A DNA stretch of 64,000 nt, from assembly GCF_026151205.1 (NCBI RefSeq), contig NC_087072.1:20054103-20118102 (forward strand), read 5' to 3'. Of this stretch, positions 39,548-50,280 are shown piece after piece. Under the pieces are notes generated by a model. It was not told the DNA's origin. It was given only the letters and a program-made list of their open reading frames with translations, and searched no databases. Position 1 is the first letter of the stretch. Each line of letters opens with the position of its first letter. The position numbers were made by a program, and so were the translations under genes. This DNA comes from Bolinopsis microptera (Eukaryota > Ctenophora > Tentaculata > Lobata > Bolinopsidae).

Positions 39548-41560
39548 ATGATCCCGAGCCTCAAAGCTATGAAAAATGACAAGGCTGCAGGCCAAACGCC
39601 CAGCAGTGAAGAAGCAGAGAAAAAGATAAAGAAGCCCTCAGAAAAAGGTACTGTTAAAATAAAAAAACCTATACTAAAGATTAAAGATGTTTCTAAAGAT
39701 GTTTCTAAAGATGTTTCTAAAGATGTTTCTAAAGATTTTTCTAAAGATTTTTCTAAAGATTCTAAAGCCCCCCTAAAGAAAAGTGCCATTAACCCAAAAA
39801 CAGTCCCCAAGTTTAATCTCAAAGGGCTGTGTTGTCGGTGTAAAAGTGATAACATGGCCTATGAGTCCATTTCTTGTCAGATATGTAAAGACGTTTTCCA
39901 CGCATGTTGTAAGGATAAGGCTGGCACACTTATGCCCACGTCTATTTGTTCACGGACTTTCCTGACGAATATTTTGCCAGTAATTCACAAACACGGTAAT
40001 ACATATTCTCAAAGATATGGTGACTTTGGCTGAAAAATGACAAGGCTGCAGGCCAAACGCCCAGCAGTGAAGAAGCAGAGAAAAAGATAAAGAAGCCCTC
40101 AGAAAAAGGTACTGTTAAAATAAAAAAACCTATACTAAAGATTAAAGATGTTTCTAAAGATGTTTCTAAAGATGTTTCTAAAGATGTTTCTAAAGATTTT
40201 TCTAAAGATTTTTCTAAAGATTCTAAAGCCCCCCTAAAGAAAAGTGCCATTAACCCAAAAACAGTCCCCAAGTTTAATCTCAAAGGGCTGTGTTGTCGGT
40301 GTAAAAGTGATAACATGGCCTATGAGTCCATTTCTTGTCAGATATGTAAAGACGTTTTCCACGCATGTTGTAAGGATAAGGCTGGCACACTTATGCCCAC
40401 GTCTATTTGTTCACGGACTTTCCTGACGAATATTTTGCCAGTAATTCACAAACACGGTAATACATATTCTCAAAGATATGGTGACTTTGGCTGGACATGT
40501 CCTAACTGTAAGAAAGCTCTCCTTGCAAAAACTGCTGTTAAAACTGCGGACTCAACTTGCAATACAAGCATGGACAGCACCAAGAGTGTGGCTAGCACCA
40601 AGAGTGTGGCTAGCACTGAAAGTGTGGCTAGCACTGAAAGTGAGACTACTACCACTACTGATACAACTTCAAGCAATGGAGATGAGAAGGCATTGATTGA
40701 AACTTTGAGCAATTTTAAAGTAAGTTTACTGTCAAGTGTAGAAGAACTTATTTCCATCAAACTTAAATCACACATAGATTCTTTGCTCACAGAAGTACCA
40801 AATCTTACACGAAGATCCAGCACCCCTAGTAGTGCATCATCTATCCCTAGTAGTGCATCAGCCCTAGCCCTGCAAACACCTAGTTCTTTAATTGCTTCCC
40901 CAATGAAGACTACCAGTTCACTTTCATCTTCAAAGAGCTACAGTGCTGCGTTGTCTCCTGAATCGGCTATAGATAGCTCCACTAGTACTGCTACTGAGAA
41001 CTACATAGAACTAACCAAGAAGGAAACTCCTATGCAAAAACTTCCCTCTGGCAATATCCATAATAATTCTCCTGATAATCATGTTATCGTCCTCAATGTA
41101 GAAGCTAGTAATACTAATCTTGAGGAAGCAGGGAAGCTAGCTAGTAAAGCCCTTGGTACAATACCCATGATCTTCTTGACCCCTAAACCAAAGACAGGCA
41201 AAATTGTTATCTCCTTCCCTTCAGAAAAAGATAGAGAGGATGGGAAAATAGCCCTCGCAAACTCATCAGCTGTAACTTCGTCCAAAATCACTGTTAATGA
41301 TGCAAAGAAAATGTTCCCGAAAGTCACAGTTACGAATATCCCAAACAACTTAATCTCCCACATTGTCTCTGAAAATCTATCAGTTCCTGAATTTCGAGAA
41401 AAGGTTAAAACCTTTATGGAATTGAAGCTTCTGGAAAAGAATCAATATGTTAAAGATTTGGTGACTAAGCATGATAGAACATTTAAAGTTGTGTACCCCT
41501 ATCAAGATTCTAAAAAAAGTGCGATGAGATTGGATTTTGACACTAGAAGTGCGATTTTCA
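39548..41560 (+). pseudogene. LINE-B ORF1, N-terminal part (PHD-like finger, gag-like domain), broken by a tandem duplication
   Basis: The first copy runs 39548-40033 and stops at the duplication junction. The second copy joins the remaining frame (40315-41560). The lysine-rich start has tandem VSKD/FSKD repeats (12-bp units, 39688-39757 and 40149-40218). A PHD-like finger follows: C-x2-C, C-x2-C, H-x2-C, then WTCPNCKK after the duplicated part. Next comes a Ser/Thr-rich linker with 18-bp tandem repeats around 40576-40640, and a folded domain with VIVLNVEAS and KIVISFPSEKDRE that resembles the RRM-like part of gag-type ORF1 proteins. The frame is lost near 41560, where an insertion begins. 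The zinc-knuckle end is at 42675-43085. Confidence 0.75.
39571..40492. repeat. 461-bp tandem direct duplication inside LINE-B ORF1
   Basis: 39571-40031 and 40032-40492 appear identical. 461 is not a multiple of three, so the duplication frameshifts ORF1 and creates the stop at 40033. The lack of divergence means it is very recent or an assembly artefact. Confidence 0.9.
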
Positions 41561-42670
41561 CGTGTCACGTGCAGTGGCGAAATGTACTCCCCACCCCCCC
41601 CCCCCCTCCAGCCTGCAAGATTTCTTGCCCCACAAATTATTTTCTATTTAAAAAGATTTCGCGAGTCCCTTTGTAAGCGAAAAGTATGTCACTGTTATTG
41701 GATCCATAAATAACGAAAAATTTACGTGCGTATTTTGATGAATTATATTAGGTTACATATTGTAATTATGGTAACCTCACGTAGCCCGATGGTTTAGGGC
41801 GCGCTCGTCAAGCAGATGACTCGGGTTCGAGTCTCGTCAGTGGTCATTCTTTTGGCAATTATTAATTATTTTACTAAAATTATCATCAGAGCACCTTGTA
41901 ATATACGTTATCCGATAGATTATACTGTTCGTACTTCATCTAGAGAACTAAGAGAAGACTGGCATTTAAGGATTTGTCCGGGGAAGGCCTCGTTCACACT
42001 GGAACATGTCAAATTATTGTAAACGGAGTTATCTGGTAATGTTTGTTTTGTTTATGGCTAGAATTTAGAATGGAATCAATGTGATGAGGATCCAGAGTTA
42101 ATTACCTGCTAGGATTAATAAGTCAGTTCTCCAGACTCCCAGTTGAAGAGACCCTTTCTCAAACTTTTAATGAAGAAATATTCACTATGCTTATGGCAGT
42201 ATCAAGTATATTCTGAGAAAGATGTAATGGAGTAGACTGTAGCCAGGAATAGTACCTTCTTTAATGGTAACCATGGTAACTATAGTAACCACTGTGAATC
42301 TTGATCTTATAACAACTAGTATCCTTTAAGACTTAGACAGTACAGTGAATAAACACGCTGAAAATGCAAGCGCGCGACCGAATATGTAGTGCTGAAAGAG
42401 GGTGCCGAAATCTCGCGGAGAATCTCGCGATATCGTGAGCCTAGCTATGAGATTTAAACGAAACTCGCAAAAATCTGGCAAAAATCTCGCGCGCGTTACG
42501 TCGAAGTTTTCACGCTATAAACAAGTGATAAAATACACGTTAAGAGTATAAAATACATGTTAAGTTCCTAATTCCCTCAACTTTTAAGTTAAACTTTTTC
42601 TGTTTCCTCATTTATTTACAAATTTTGTGCGATGAGTCCGGCTCGCAATCTCGCATAAATCTTGAGCTGG
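41560..42670. other. Insertion in LINE-B ORF1
   Basis: About 1.1 kb separating two in-family parts of ORF1. It opens with GTGCAGTGGCGAAATGTACT next to a C-tract, resembling a hAT-type end, and contains a tRNA-like segment. A CTCGCG-rich zone (42405-42500) is present. The right boundary and any target duplication were not resolved. Confidence 0.6.
41771..41842 (+). repeat. tRNA-like SINE head (not a functional tRNA)
   Basis: GTAGCCCGATGGTTTAGGGC resembles a D-arm with box A, and GACTCGGGTTCGAGTCTCG is a perfect T-arm with box B (GGTTCGAGTC). The 5' GTAGCCC has no pairing partner at the 3' side, so no acceptor stem can form. I read it as a tRNA-derived SINE promoter within the insertion. Body and tail were not delimited. 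Confidence 0.5.
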
Positions 42671-42674
42671 GGTT

Positions 42675-43085
42675 GTGTATGTCAATTATGGAAGAGACTA
42701 CACTACTGTTGGGATTAAAGTGTCTCCTGACATAAGGCATTTCCTGTTAAACAATCAGTCCATTTACATAGGAAATTCCAGATGTAAAGTAGTTGATAGA
42801 TTTGATCTTAAGCAGTGCTTCCGATGTCAGAAACTGGGACACATTTCATCTCAGTGCAACGAAACTGATGTTATTTGCATGTATTGTAGTGCATCACACA
42901 TAACACGGGCTTGTCCCTACAAAGAGGTCAGAAGAAGTCACAGATGCACCAACTGCTCACACTCCACCTATGAATCATACAGAGAATCTTGTAACACCCA
43001 TCACTCTGGTGCTGAAAACTGTCCCATAATAATGCTGGAGAAAGAGAGTCTTAGACAAAGAACAGAGTACTCAAAAAACATGTGA
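42675..43085 (+). CDS. LINE-B ORF1, C-terminal part with zinc knuckles
   Basis: 136 codons open from about 42670. After KVSPDIRHFLLNN, it carries CFRCQKLGHISSQC (CCHC zinc knuckle), CMYCSASHITRAC (second CCHC) and CTNCSHSTYESYRESC. These are nucleic-acid-binding knuckles as in gag-like ORF1 proteins. It ends SKNM followed by TGA at 43083-43085. The last codons, TCA AAA AAC, form a -1 slippery heptamer leading into ORF2. Confidence 0.85.
   Translation: MYVNYGRDYTTVGIKVSPDIRHFLLNNQSIYIGNSRCKVVDRFDLKQCFRCQKLGHISSQCNETDVICMYCSASHITRACPYKEVRRSHRCTNCSHSTYESYRESCNTHHSGAENCPIIMLEKESLRQRTEYSKNM
43073..43079 (+). promoter_or_regulatory. Candidate -1 ribosomal frameshift site A AAA AAC
   Basis: The canonical heptamer X-XXY-YYZ lies in the zero frame of ORF1 (xxA AAA AAC), two codons before its stop (ATG TGA). 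A -1 slip enters exactly the ORF2 frame, which has no ATG for its first 120 codons. I saw no obvious strong stem-loop directly downstream. Confidence 0.65.
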
Positions 43086-45988
43086 AGACTACGCTTCTCA
43101 ACCTAAATGTCGGACTGTTTAACACGAGGTCACTATGTAATAAAACTGCACAAGTATTTGAGCAACTGTCTGACTCCAATATCAATGCCTGTTTCCTGAC
43201 AGAAACTTGGCTACGTAAGGGAGATACGTCAAAAATAGCGGAAATTAAAGACCTAGGCTATAATATTGTTCACCAATCTAGAGCTGGTAGAGGAGGTGGT
43301 GTCGCTATTGCCTTTAAGAAAGATCTTAGCTTCAATAAACGCCCTACAAAGACCCATAAATCCTTTGAACATGTTGAGAGTGTGCTGAAGTCAAGTTCCA
43401 ATGACCTTCTTCGTTTCTGCTGTGTCTATCGATCTTGTACGGCTAAAATGTCCAAAATGACAGACTTTTTACGGGAATTTGATGAATATCTTGACAGTCT
43501 AACTCACCTTCCAGGTAGACTGATCATTGCTGGAGACTTCAATATCCATGTCGAAGACCTCACTGATCCTGATACGATAAATTTTATCCATCTCATATCA
43601 AACTATGGCCTCATCCAGCATATTTCCAGTTCAACACACATTGGGGGTGGAATCTTATACCTTGTTCTTACTAGAAGCAATGCGTGTGATATGTTGAACA
43701 TAAAAGATATAGATGTAGCTAAAACAGTAACAACATCAGATCACTACTTCGTAAATTTCTCTATTGCCTTTCCTCACCACAAAGGAAGCAACAAAGAAGA
43801 TATGGTGGGCAGAAAGATATCAGATATAGACATAAATCTTTTTAAGGAGGATCTGTTGCTATCTGACATAAATGACCCCAACAAGTTTATTGACTGCAAC
43901 TCTGCCACGGAACTCTATAACAGAGAACTTCGCAGAATTCTTGATAAACATGCTCCCCTTATCTGTTTTAGCATTAATCCTGATCAAAGCAAGTGGGTGG
44001 ACACAAAATGTCAAACTGCCAGAAGGAAACGAAGAAAAGCTGAACGTGACAACAGGAGACTTAAAACTGCAGATTCAAAATTAGACTATAAAAAAGCTGT
44101 TAAGCATGCCGAGGCAGTTATAAACACCACTAGACAGCTATACTATGAAAATCGTCTGCAAAGCTGTGAGGACAATAAAAAAGATACCTACAAAATAGTC
44201 AATCAGCTGATGGATCGGGACATATCTAAAAACTTGAAGCCTAATAACAAACCTGCTGAAACTCTATGTGAGGAGATGAAAGAGTTTTTCAATGATAAAG
44301 TGGAAAAGATTTACTCTGCCATTAACAATGATACTGCAGCTGACATTCTTCTTGACCACTCTGAACCATTTCAAGGTGAAGCCTGGAGCCAATTTGAAAC
44401 CATAAGCGACAATGATCTCAAAAAGATTCTTTCTGACCTTAACAAAAAAGAATGTGAAGAGGATCCCATCCCTCTAAAACTTCTAATGCAGTGTTTTAAT
44501 GAAGTTAAACCAATTGTGTCATTTATTATCAATGACTCACTTGTCACTGGAAAATTTCCGTCAGTCCTAAAGAGTGCTCTTGTCAGACCAGCCATCAAAG
44601 ATGATAAAGGAGATGTCAATAGCTTCAACAACTATAGACCGATTAGTAACTTACCTTTCCTCTCGAAACTCATTGAAAAGAGCGTCCAGAAACAGATGAC
44701 CAAACATCTTGACTATCACAATCTTCATGCTGAGCATCAAAGTGGTTATAGGTCAAATCATAGCTGCGAAACTGCGACCCTTACCATCTACAATGATCTT
44801 CTTTGTATCAGTGACATGAAAAGTAAGGTTATCCTCCTCCTTTTGGACCTCAGTGCTGCTTTTGATACTGTAAATCATCACTTGCTCCTAAAAAAACTAA
44901 AAAAGGACTTTGGTTTTGAAGGTACTGTTCTCGAATGGTTTACATCATACCTTAATAACAGATCCTTCACAGTAACTATTGATAAATCAAGATCAAAGAG
45001 ATGCTTCCTTAGAATTGGAGTCCCGCAAGGTTCAATTCTAGGTCCAATTCTGTTTATACTTTACACAAAGGAGCTCAATCAGATCGCAAAGAGACATGGA
45101 TTTAACATCCACATGTACGCAGATGACACTCAACTGTACATTGAGTTTAACCCACTATTTCGAGATCTCTCAACAATCGAAGAGAGAATAACAAATTGTT
45201 TTGAAGATATTAAGACCTGGATGACCCAAAATAAACTCAAACTGAACCAAAACAAAACAGAAGCTCTTGTAGTACAGACCAAGAACAGTTACTCTTCATG
45301 TCCAGTCGATTCAATACAACTTGACAATGCAGCTGACCCTGTGGATGCATCCCGCACAGTGAAAAGTTTAGGTGTCCTATTTGATCAATTCCTAACATTT
45401 GAAGACCAAATAAATTCAATTATCAGTTGCTGCAACATCCATCTGAGAAACCTTCGAGTTATAGGCTCAAAGCTTAACTATGATCTAAAAAGACAGCTCA
45501 TTCACTGCTTGATCTTTTCAAAACTAGACTACTGCAATGGACTCTTATACGGTTTACCTGATCTTCTAATAAAGAAACTCCAGAAGGTACAAAATTCCTG
45601 TGTTCGATTCTTGTTTGGTTGGAAAGCTATCAAAAAATGGGACAGTGTCACTCCATTCCTGAAAAAAGCCCATTTTCTTCCGATACGACAACGAATAGAG
45701 TATAAGATTGCTCTAACCGTGTTCAAATGCGTTAACAACATAGCGCCAGAGTATATCATCAAATGTATTGACATCAAAAGTCAACCTGTACGTGTACTAA
45801 GAACTGAAGAAGACTATTTCCTCCTAAATGTTCCTCCTATTTCAAACTATAGTAAAACCGAGAGAAGTTTCAGCTACTGCGGACCCTCTGTTTGGAATAA
45901 GCTTCCTTATCAATTGAGAACACTAACCGATATCGTCTTATTTAAAAAGAAACTAAAAACTCATCTCTTTGAAAACGTATTTGTATAA
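43079..45988 (+). CDS. LINE-B ORF2: EEP endonuclease and reverse transcriptase
   Basis: About 968 residues, open from 43055. The endonuclease begins at once (NVGLFNTRSL, then LTETWL) and includes AGDFNIH near residue 153 and TSDHYFVNF. In the usual TLDLV position it reads ILYLV (TAC at 43658-43660), replacing an aspartate generally conserved in EEP-type LINE nucleases. The RT contains RPISNLPFLSKLIEK, LLDLSAAFDTVNH near 588, IGVPQGSILGPILF, and MYADDTQLY near 679 with intact catalytic aspartates. A C-terminal FSYCGPSVWNKLP segment follows. The first in-frame ATG lies inside the endonuclease, so normal AUG initiation would give a defective protein. Frameshifting or non-AUG initiation is implied. 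Confidence 0.9.
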   Translation, partial: HVKTTLLNLNVGLFNTRSLCNKTAQVFEQLSDSNINACFLTETWLRKGDTSKIAEIKDLGYNIVHQSRAGRGGGVAIAFKKDLSFNKRPTKTHKSFEHVESVLKSSSNDLLRFCCVYRSCTAKMSKMTDFLREFDEYLDSLTHLPGRLIIAGDFNIHVEDLTDPDTINFIHLISNYGLIQHISSSTHIGGGILYLVLTRSNACDMLNIKDIDVAKTVTTSDHYFVNFSIAFPHHKGSNKEDMVGRKISDIDINLFKEDLLLSDINDPNKFIDCNSATELYNRELRRILDKHAPLICFSINPDQSKWVDTKCQTARRKRRKAERDNRRLKTADSKLDYKKAVKHAEAVINTTRQLYYENRLQSCEDNKKDTYKIVNQLMDRDISKNLKPNNKPAETLCEEMKEFFNDKVEKIYSAINNDTAADILLDHSEPFQGEAWSQFETISDNDLKKILSDLNKKECEEDPIPLKLLMQCFNEVKPIVSFIINDSLVTGKFPSVLKSALVRPAIKDDKGDVNSFNNYRPISNLPFLSKLIEKSVQKQMTKHLDYHNLHAEHQSGYRSNHSCETATLTIYNDLLCISDMKSKVILLLLDLSAAFDTVNHHLLLKKLKKDFGFEGTVLEWFTSYLNNRSFTVTIDKSRSKRCFLRIGVPQGSILGPILFILYTKELNQIAKRHGFNIHMYADDTQLYIEFNPLFRDLSTIEERITNCFEDIKTWMTQNKLKLNQNKTEALVVQTKNSYSSCPVDSIQLDNAADPVDASRTVKSLGVLFDQFLTFEDQINSIISCCNIHLRNLRVIGSKLNYDLKRQLIHCLIFSKLDYCNGLLYGLPDLLIKKLQKVQNSCVRFLFGWKAIKKWDSVTPFLKKAHFLPIRQRIEYKIALTVFKCVNNIAPEYIIKCIDIKSQPVRVLRTEEDYFLLNVPPISNYSKTERSFSYCGPSVWNKLPYQLRTLTDIVLFKKKLKTHLFENVFV

Positions 45989-46134
45989 GTATCATGTATT
46001 ACCTTTCTCATAAAATCCATACTTCATAAAAATAAGTTCTTATGTACATGTTACTCATGAGTCGCTTTAGATGGTTTGAACTGAATCTTTGGGTTTTGAG
46101 TTCTTTATGGCTATAAAGCGATGTATAAATTCCT

Positions 46135-46157
46135 ACTTATTATTATTATTATTATTA
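46135..46157. repeat. (TTA)n tail of LINE-B
   Basis: Seven TTA/ATT units mark the 3' terminus of LINE-B, 150 bp after the ORF2 stop. Confidence 0.85.
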
Positions 46158-46734
46158 AATTGCATTTTTCAGATCTTCCACACTTTTGGGCACAGGATCT
46201 CTGTAAACGTAAAAACTTGAGAAGTCACCATTAAACCTTAGAACTACCAATAACTTTTTACAGAATGAAGTTTAGACAAATAGATTAACAAGAAATAGGC
46301 CGCTTTTCTTTTGTGGATGGCCACTCAATTTCCCGATCCGTGATGGCGTATTTTATCATATTCCATACAACCTGGGGACCCCAGTTTTTACTGTTTATAA
46401 GCATGCAGATATGGCGGAGTGCAGACAGGCCGAGCGCCACCCAGTTAATATAATTCCATAAATTGAATTTGAAAATCGTGTATATTTCTATGTAACCATA
46501 TGTTTATTGTTTGTGAAATCTGACACGGATCTGTGCAAAATAGTAATACTAACTCAAAATAATAATAATATGCTATCAATTAGTAATAAAAAACCTCGTT
46601 CGCCAACCCTTGTCCTTGACTCTTTTGTGCCTTCGCACTTAGAGTCATGGATCGGGAAAAAATTATCCAAAAAGAACATCCTCACAAGACTTTTGAAACA
46701 CCTTGTATTTTTGACCTTTTGAATACCCTGCAGA

Positions 46735-49700
46735 ATGGCAAATTATGAACAGTACGGCTCAATGGTACCGTTCAATGGTGGTGCCAAACGGAAAAGAAAA
46801 AAGCAATTAATAAATGAAATAAAGAAACAGGTTTGAAACTTAATTACCTCCACATTTTCAGAATACCCTTGCTTACCAAAACTAAGGATGCTGAAAATTT
46901 TTTCCCCATTGTATTTCAATCATATCATATTTAAAGCTTAATGTACATTGCATTTCAGCTGGGGTTTTATTTTAGTGATTCGAATCTCGCAAAGGACAAA
47001 TATCTTCGAGAACTCATTGAACAAGATCCAGATGGGTGTAAGTTTTTACTTTTTTATTTTAAAACATTGACAATTGAAACTCTTTCATCGCTTAATAGCT
47101 GACAACTTACTGACATACATTTCTCGACTTATTTAATACCAATTTAATCAATACTTGATCCTGATTCCTGGTATGTAACCTGGATATAATGTACTCATGA
47201 TTACATGGTTTTATCATGACCTTATATCATTACATTTCAGATGTTCAACTGGAAAAAATAGAAAGCTTTGGTCGCATCGCAGAGATGAATTGTCCAAAAT
47301 CACTCCTGATAAAAAGCATTACATTCCTTTCTGATTTGGAGCTAAATTCTGATCGAACTCGTGTGAGACGCAAAACACCCTTAAACTACGATTACTCTGC
47401 AGATGACAGGACCATTTACATTGTTAGTATTGTTGAGAAAATAATTCCAGTTTTGTGATGTTATTAACATTCAGTTCAAACACGCTTCTATAAGCTAATT
47501 TAAGATTAATTAATTATGAATCATAACCTGAGAATATTTTCTCTGTTTTTGTATTTTACTCATATTTTCACTAACTATCCAGGAGAACCTCCCAGTAAAG
47601 ATGGATCACAAGAGACTGGAACAGGCCCTTAGTAAATATGGTACTATCATGCACATTTCACTGCCTCGATTCAAAAATAACAATGAATTCAAAGGGTTTG
47701 GATTCATAGAGTTTCAAAAAGTGGAAGAGGCTGAAAAAGCCCTACAGGTAGTTATATTTTCATAGTACTAGCTGTTGATTGAAAACGTTTAACCTCGTAT
47801 TATCTTTTTTGTCGTGAATTTAGAATGCCTTGAAAATCACACTAACTGTTTTCACCAGGGATTAGGTTGGGAGTGTGACAGTAAAGAAACTGCCGAAGAA
47901 GAGCTGAAGGCGGAGATAAAACCTGAACATTTAGCGAATTTAGTGCCCCTAAAATATCCGTTTGACGATTCAGAAGTACAGTCCGACATCATGAACCCTC
48001 CAGCTTGCTTGAGAACAAACGGTAAAGCCGAAAATATGCAGCATTTTGTGCCGCTACAATACCCTTTTGAAGAGTCAGAAGCTCACTCAGAGTTCATGAA
48101 TCCCCCAACTAGTCTGTGGCTGAGGTCTGAACCAGTGACCCCAAGCACCAGCACACCTGATCTCAGCAGTGCTAGTGTTGGAACACCAGGTAAAACATTT
48201 GCTTACATTTTTAAACTTGTTAAATTCCACTGAGTAGTACTGAGTTGTATAGTGTGCAAAGGCCAGTACAACCAAGATTCCTTAACGTTATTTTAACGCT
48301 GTTTATTTTAGATGCCCATTCTGAGACTGAGCTAGGTAAAGACGAGCATCCCAAGAAGAAACGGAGAAGAAGGCGCTCTTCTATTTGCTTGTCTGAACTG
48401 AAGACTCCAGACACTGTTAATAAAAGGAGGTTAATAATATGCTTTAAATAGTACAGTTTTATTTCATTATATATAAGTAATTAAATGGAAACATTTTATA
48501 CTAAATTAATGTGGGCGTTCAAGTCACAAAAGAGTTTCTAAATTTAATGCCTTACTTCTTAGTCGTTCCTAACTGAAATATTTTCCCAGAGATCCGTTGC
48601 TGTTAGTGAACACGCATCAAAGTACGGGTCAGACACCGCTCACAAACTCTGCCCGGAAACGAAAGAGAACAAGTTTGGAAGCAAGCTCTCCAGTCGGGAA
48701 CAACAAGGTTAATGATTTACTGCAAAAACCTTTCAATATAAGACCTATTTTTTCACCATTTACATTCTTCCAACTATTGGTCGAACCTAATAGTATCTTG
48801 TATAGTTAGTGCTTACGTTAAATCTTGTTTCGGTTCTTTTGCGATAGTCAAAACGCGACAACTAGCGCTGGATGGCGACAACTAGCGCTATCCAGCGCTA
48901 GTTGTCGCCATCCAGCGCTAGTTGTCGCGTTTTGACTATCGCAAAAGAACCCTTGTTTTTATATTTAAAGCTAAATTTGCTGTATTTTCTCCTCCTAACC
49001 AACTATTTTCTTGTCAGGTCAGGAGAGTGCTGAATGTTTCCTCCGCCTCGGTAATATCGTGCTCCGATAGTGATAACCCAAAGCTGGAGACATCTGATGC
49101 TGAGCTGAAGAAACAGCTGAAGATTGTCAAAGCCAAGAGACGAAAGAAGAAGAAGCAGAAACTGAAGAAGAAATCTGAATTGCAAGATATTAGAGTTTTC
49201 CCGAAGTTAAAATGGATGGAATTGAAAGTAATGTACAAGAATTTGCAGAAGCAGCAAATATCGGAAATTAAAAATGATCTTGGAATGAAGGTATGCGGAG
49301 TTTGAGGTCTACAAAATTGAAAATCACTTCAAATAACTTTGACTGCTTCAAATATGTTGAAGCTACCTATTATTTTGGAAATTTCTGAATTTTCCCGTTC
49401 TACTTTCTGCCATTTTACTTATAATTACAAAGTTACAAACTATCCTTCCAGTGTCGAGGATCCGATAAACAGACGATCAGACTGCAGGGAGTAGAGCATG
49501 AATCAGATGAAAGGGTCAGATCTCTGTTCAGCGAGTCTGTAGTGTCAGTGATTAGACACAGTAACGCAGTTTACATAAGGTAGGCACTGGGTAGATCTGG
49601 AGTAGTTAGATGTATCATAACATGGACTCTTGTTGTTAGGCTCGTCATACTGGTATTTTGTTTTTAACATATGGTAATTACTGTGTAGTATCCTTTCTTC

Positions 49701-50247
49701 GTCTCGTTTAAGAGGTGAGGGCAGTAATATATATAATATATATAAACAAGAACCACAGCTGATACAGGAATGTTTTGATTCTATGATCACTCCTTTTTCT
49801 CAACTTATTTTGTTTGTGTTACTCTTCAGACTGTTCCTTTCTTCAGGTTTACAACAAATCCTGACAGTTATAAAAGGGCTAAATTACCTTCACACGTATC
49901 AGTAGATCAGATTACCGGTCAGGAGAGTGATATGATAGCGAAACTAATAGCCAACAGTGCTGCCAAAAGGTAACGACCCCGCCATTTATCTACTTGTGCA
50001 GCCTGCCTCATTTTGTGTGATGGTCAAATTCTAACCGAACGTAGTGTTGTAAAATTTGCTGTAAAATTTGCTATATTTAAGACATTGCATGATTTGTAGT
50101 CTTGTTGAACCAGTTATTGGGTAATAATTTATCATGCGAACATACATTAGGTATCAGGAAGCGGCCAAGAGACGGAAGCTACGAGGCTACACGAAAGTTA
50201 TAAAGAAGTGTTCAGCTAAAGACCAGACCTCTCAAGATGTTTCTTGA
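46735..50247 (+). CDS. LARP7: La-related protein 7 (LARP7), complete
   Basis: Eleven exons: 46735-46830, 46959-47037, 47241-47422, 47583-47747, 47859-48189, 48312-48429, 48590-48707, 49018-49290, 49452-49579, 49847-49969 and 50151-50247. They give about 569 residues (human about 580). The start MANYEQYGS is in frame; an internal ATG at 46762 is an alternative. The La motif is at about 33-115 (LGFYFSDSNLAKDKYL), RRM1 at about 115-175 (TIYIENLP, GFGFIEF), and a lysine/arginine-rich nuclear signal KKKRRRRR is encoded in exon 6. A C-terminal RRM-like part follows (exons 9-10) with a basic tail. LARP7 binds the U-rich 3' end of 7SK RNA and related polymerase III or telomerase RNAs in the nucleus. 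The linker holds a 27-residue internal repeat (residues 199-225 and 234-260, VPLKYPFDDSE against VPLQYPFEESE). All junctions are in phase. Confidence 0.88.
48831..48951. mobile_element. Perfect foldback (58-bp arms, 4-bp loop) in LARP7 intron 7
   Basis: The left arm 48832-48889 and right arm 48894-48951 are exact inverted complements around ATCC. Each arm itself contains two direct copies of GCGACAACTAGCGCT separated by GGATG. CTTGTTT occurs on both sides (48824-48830 and 48952-48958), consistent with a 7-bp target duplication. No coding capacity; it could extrude a cruciform in DNA or a long hairpin in pre-mRNA. Confidence 0.85.
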
Positions 50248-50259
50248 CGTTTCTACACT

Positions 50260-50280
50260 GGGGGGGGGGGGGGGGGGGGG
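50260..50280. repeat. Poly(G) tract in LARP7 3' UTR region
   Basis: 21 consecutive G residues start 12 bases after the LARP7 stop codon. In RNA this could form a G-quadruplex. Its length is prone to sequencing error. Confidence 0.9.

Larger units (their letters stand above)
39480..46157 (+). mobile_element. LINE-B: CR1/L2-like non-LTR retrotransposon with gag-like ORF1 and ORF2
   Basis: ORF1 starts at 39548 but contains a 461-bp tandem duplication and a 1.1-kb insertion (about 41560-42670). ORF1 ends at 43085 and ORF2 runs to 45988. The 3' end is a TTA/ATT tandem tail (about 46135-46157), typical of this LINE group. The 5' boundary is approximate. It has two disabling lesions in ORF1 and one suspicious active-site change in ORF2, so this copy is probably inactive. 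Confidence 0.85.

Noticed and set aside
39548-41676. Host PHD-finger gene
   Set aside because: The following zinc knuckles, EEP nuclease and RT, and the TTA tail, show it is LINE-B ORF1.
41771-41842. Functional tRNA gene
   Set aside because: Box A and box B are present, but no acceptor stem pairs and no cloverleaf closes. A tRNA-derived SINE head fits better.
47816-48233. Separate small gene at 47814
   Set aside because: It is LARP7 exon 5 read through its flanking introns. Acceptor and donor sites bracket the conserved part.
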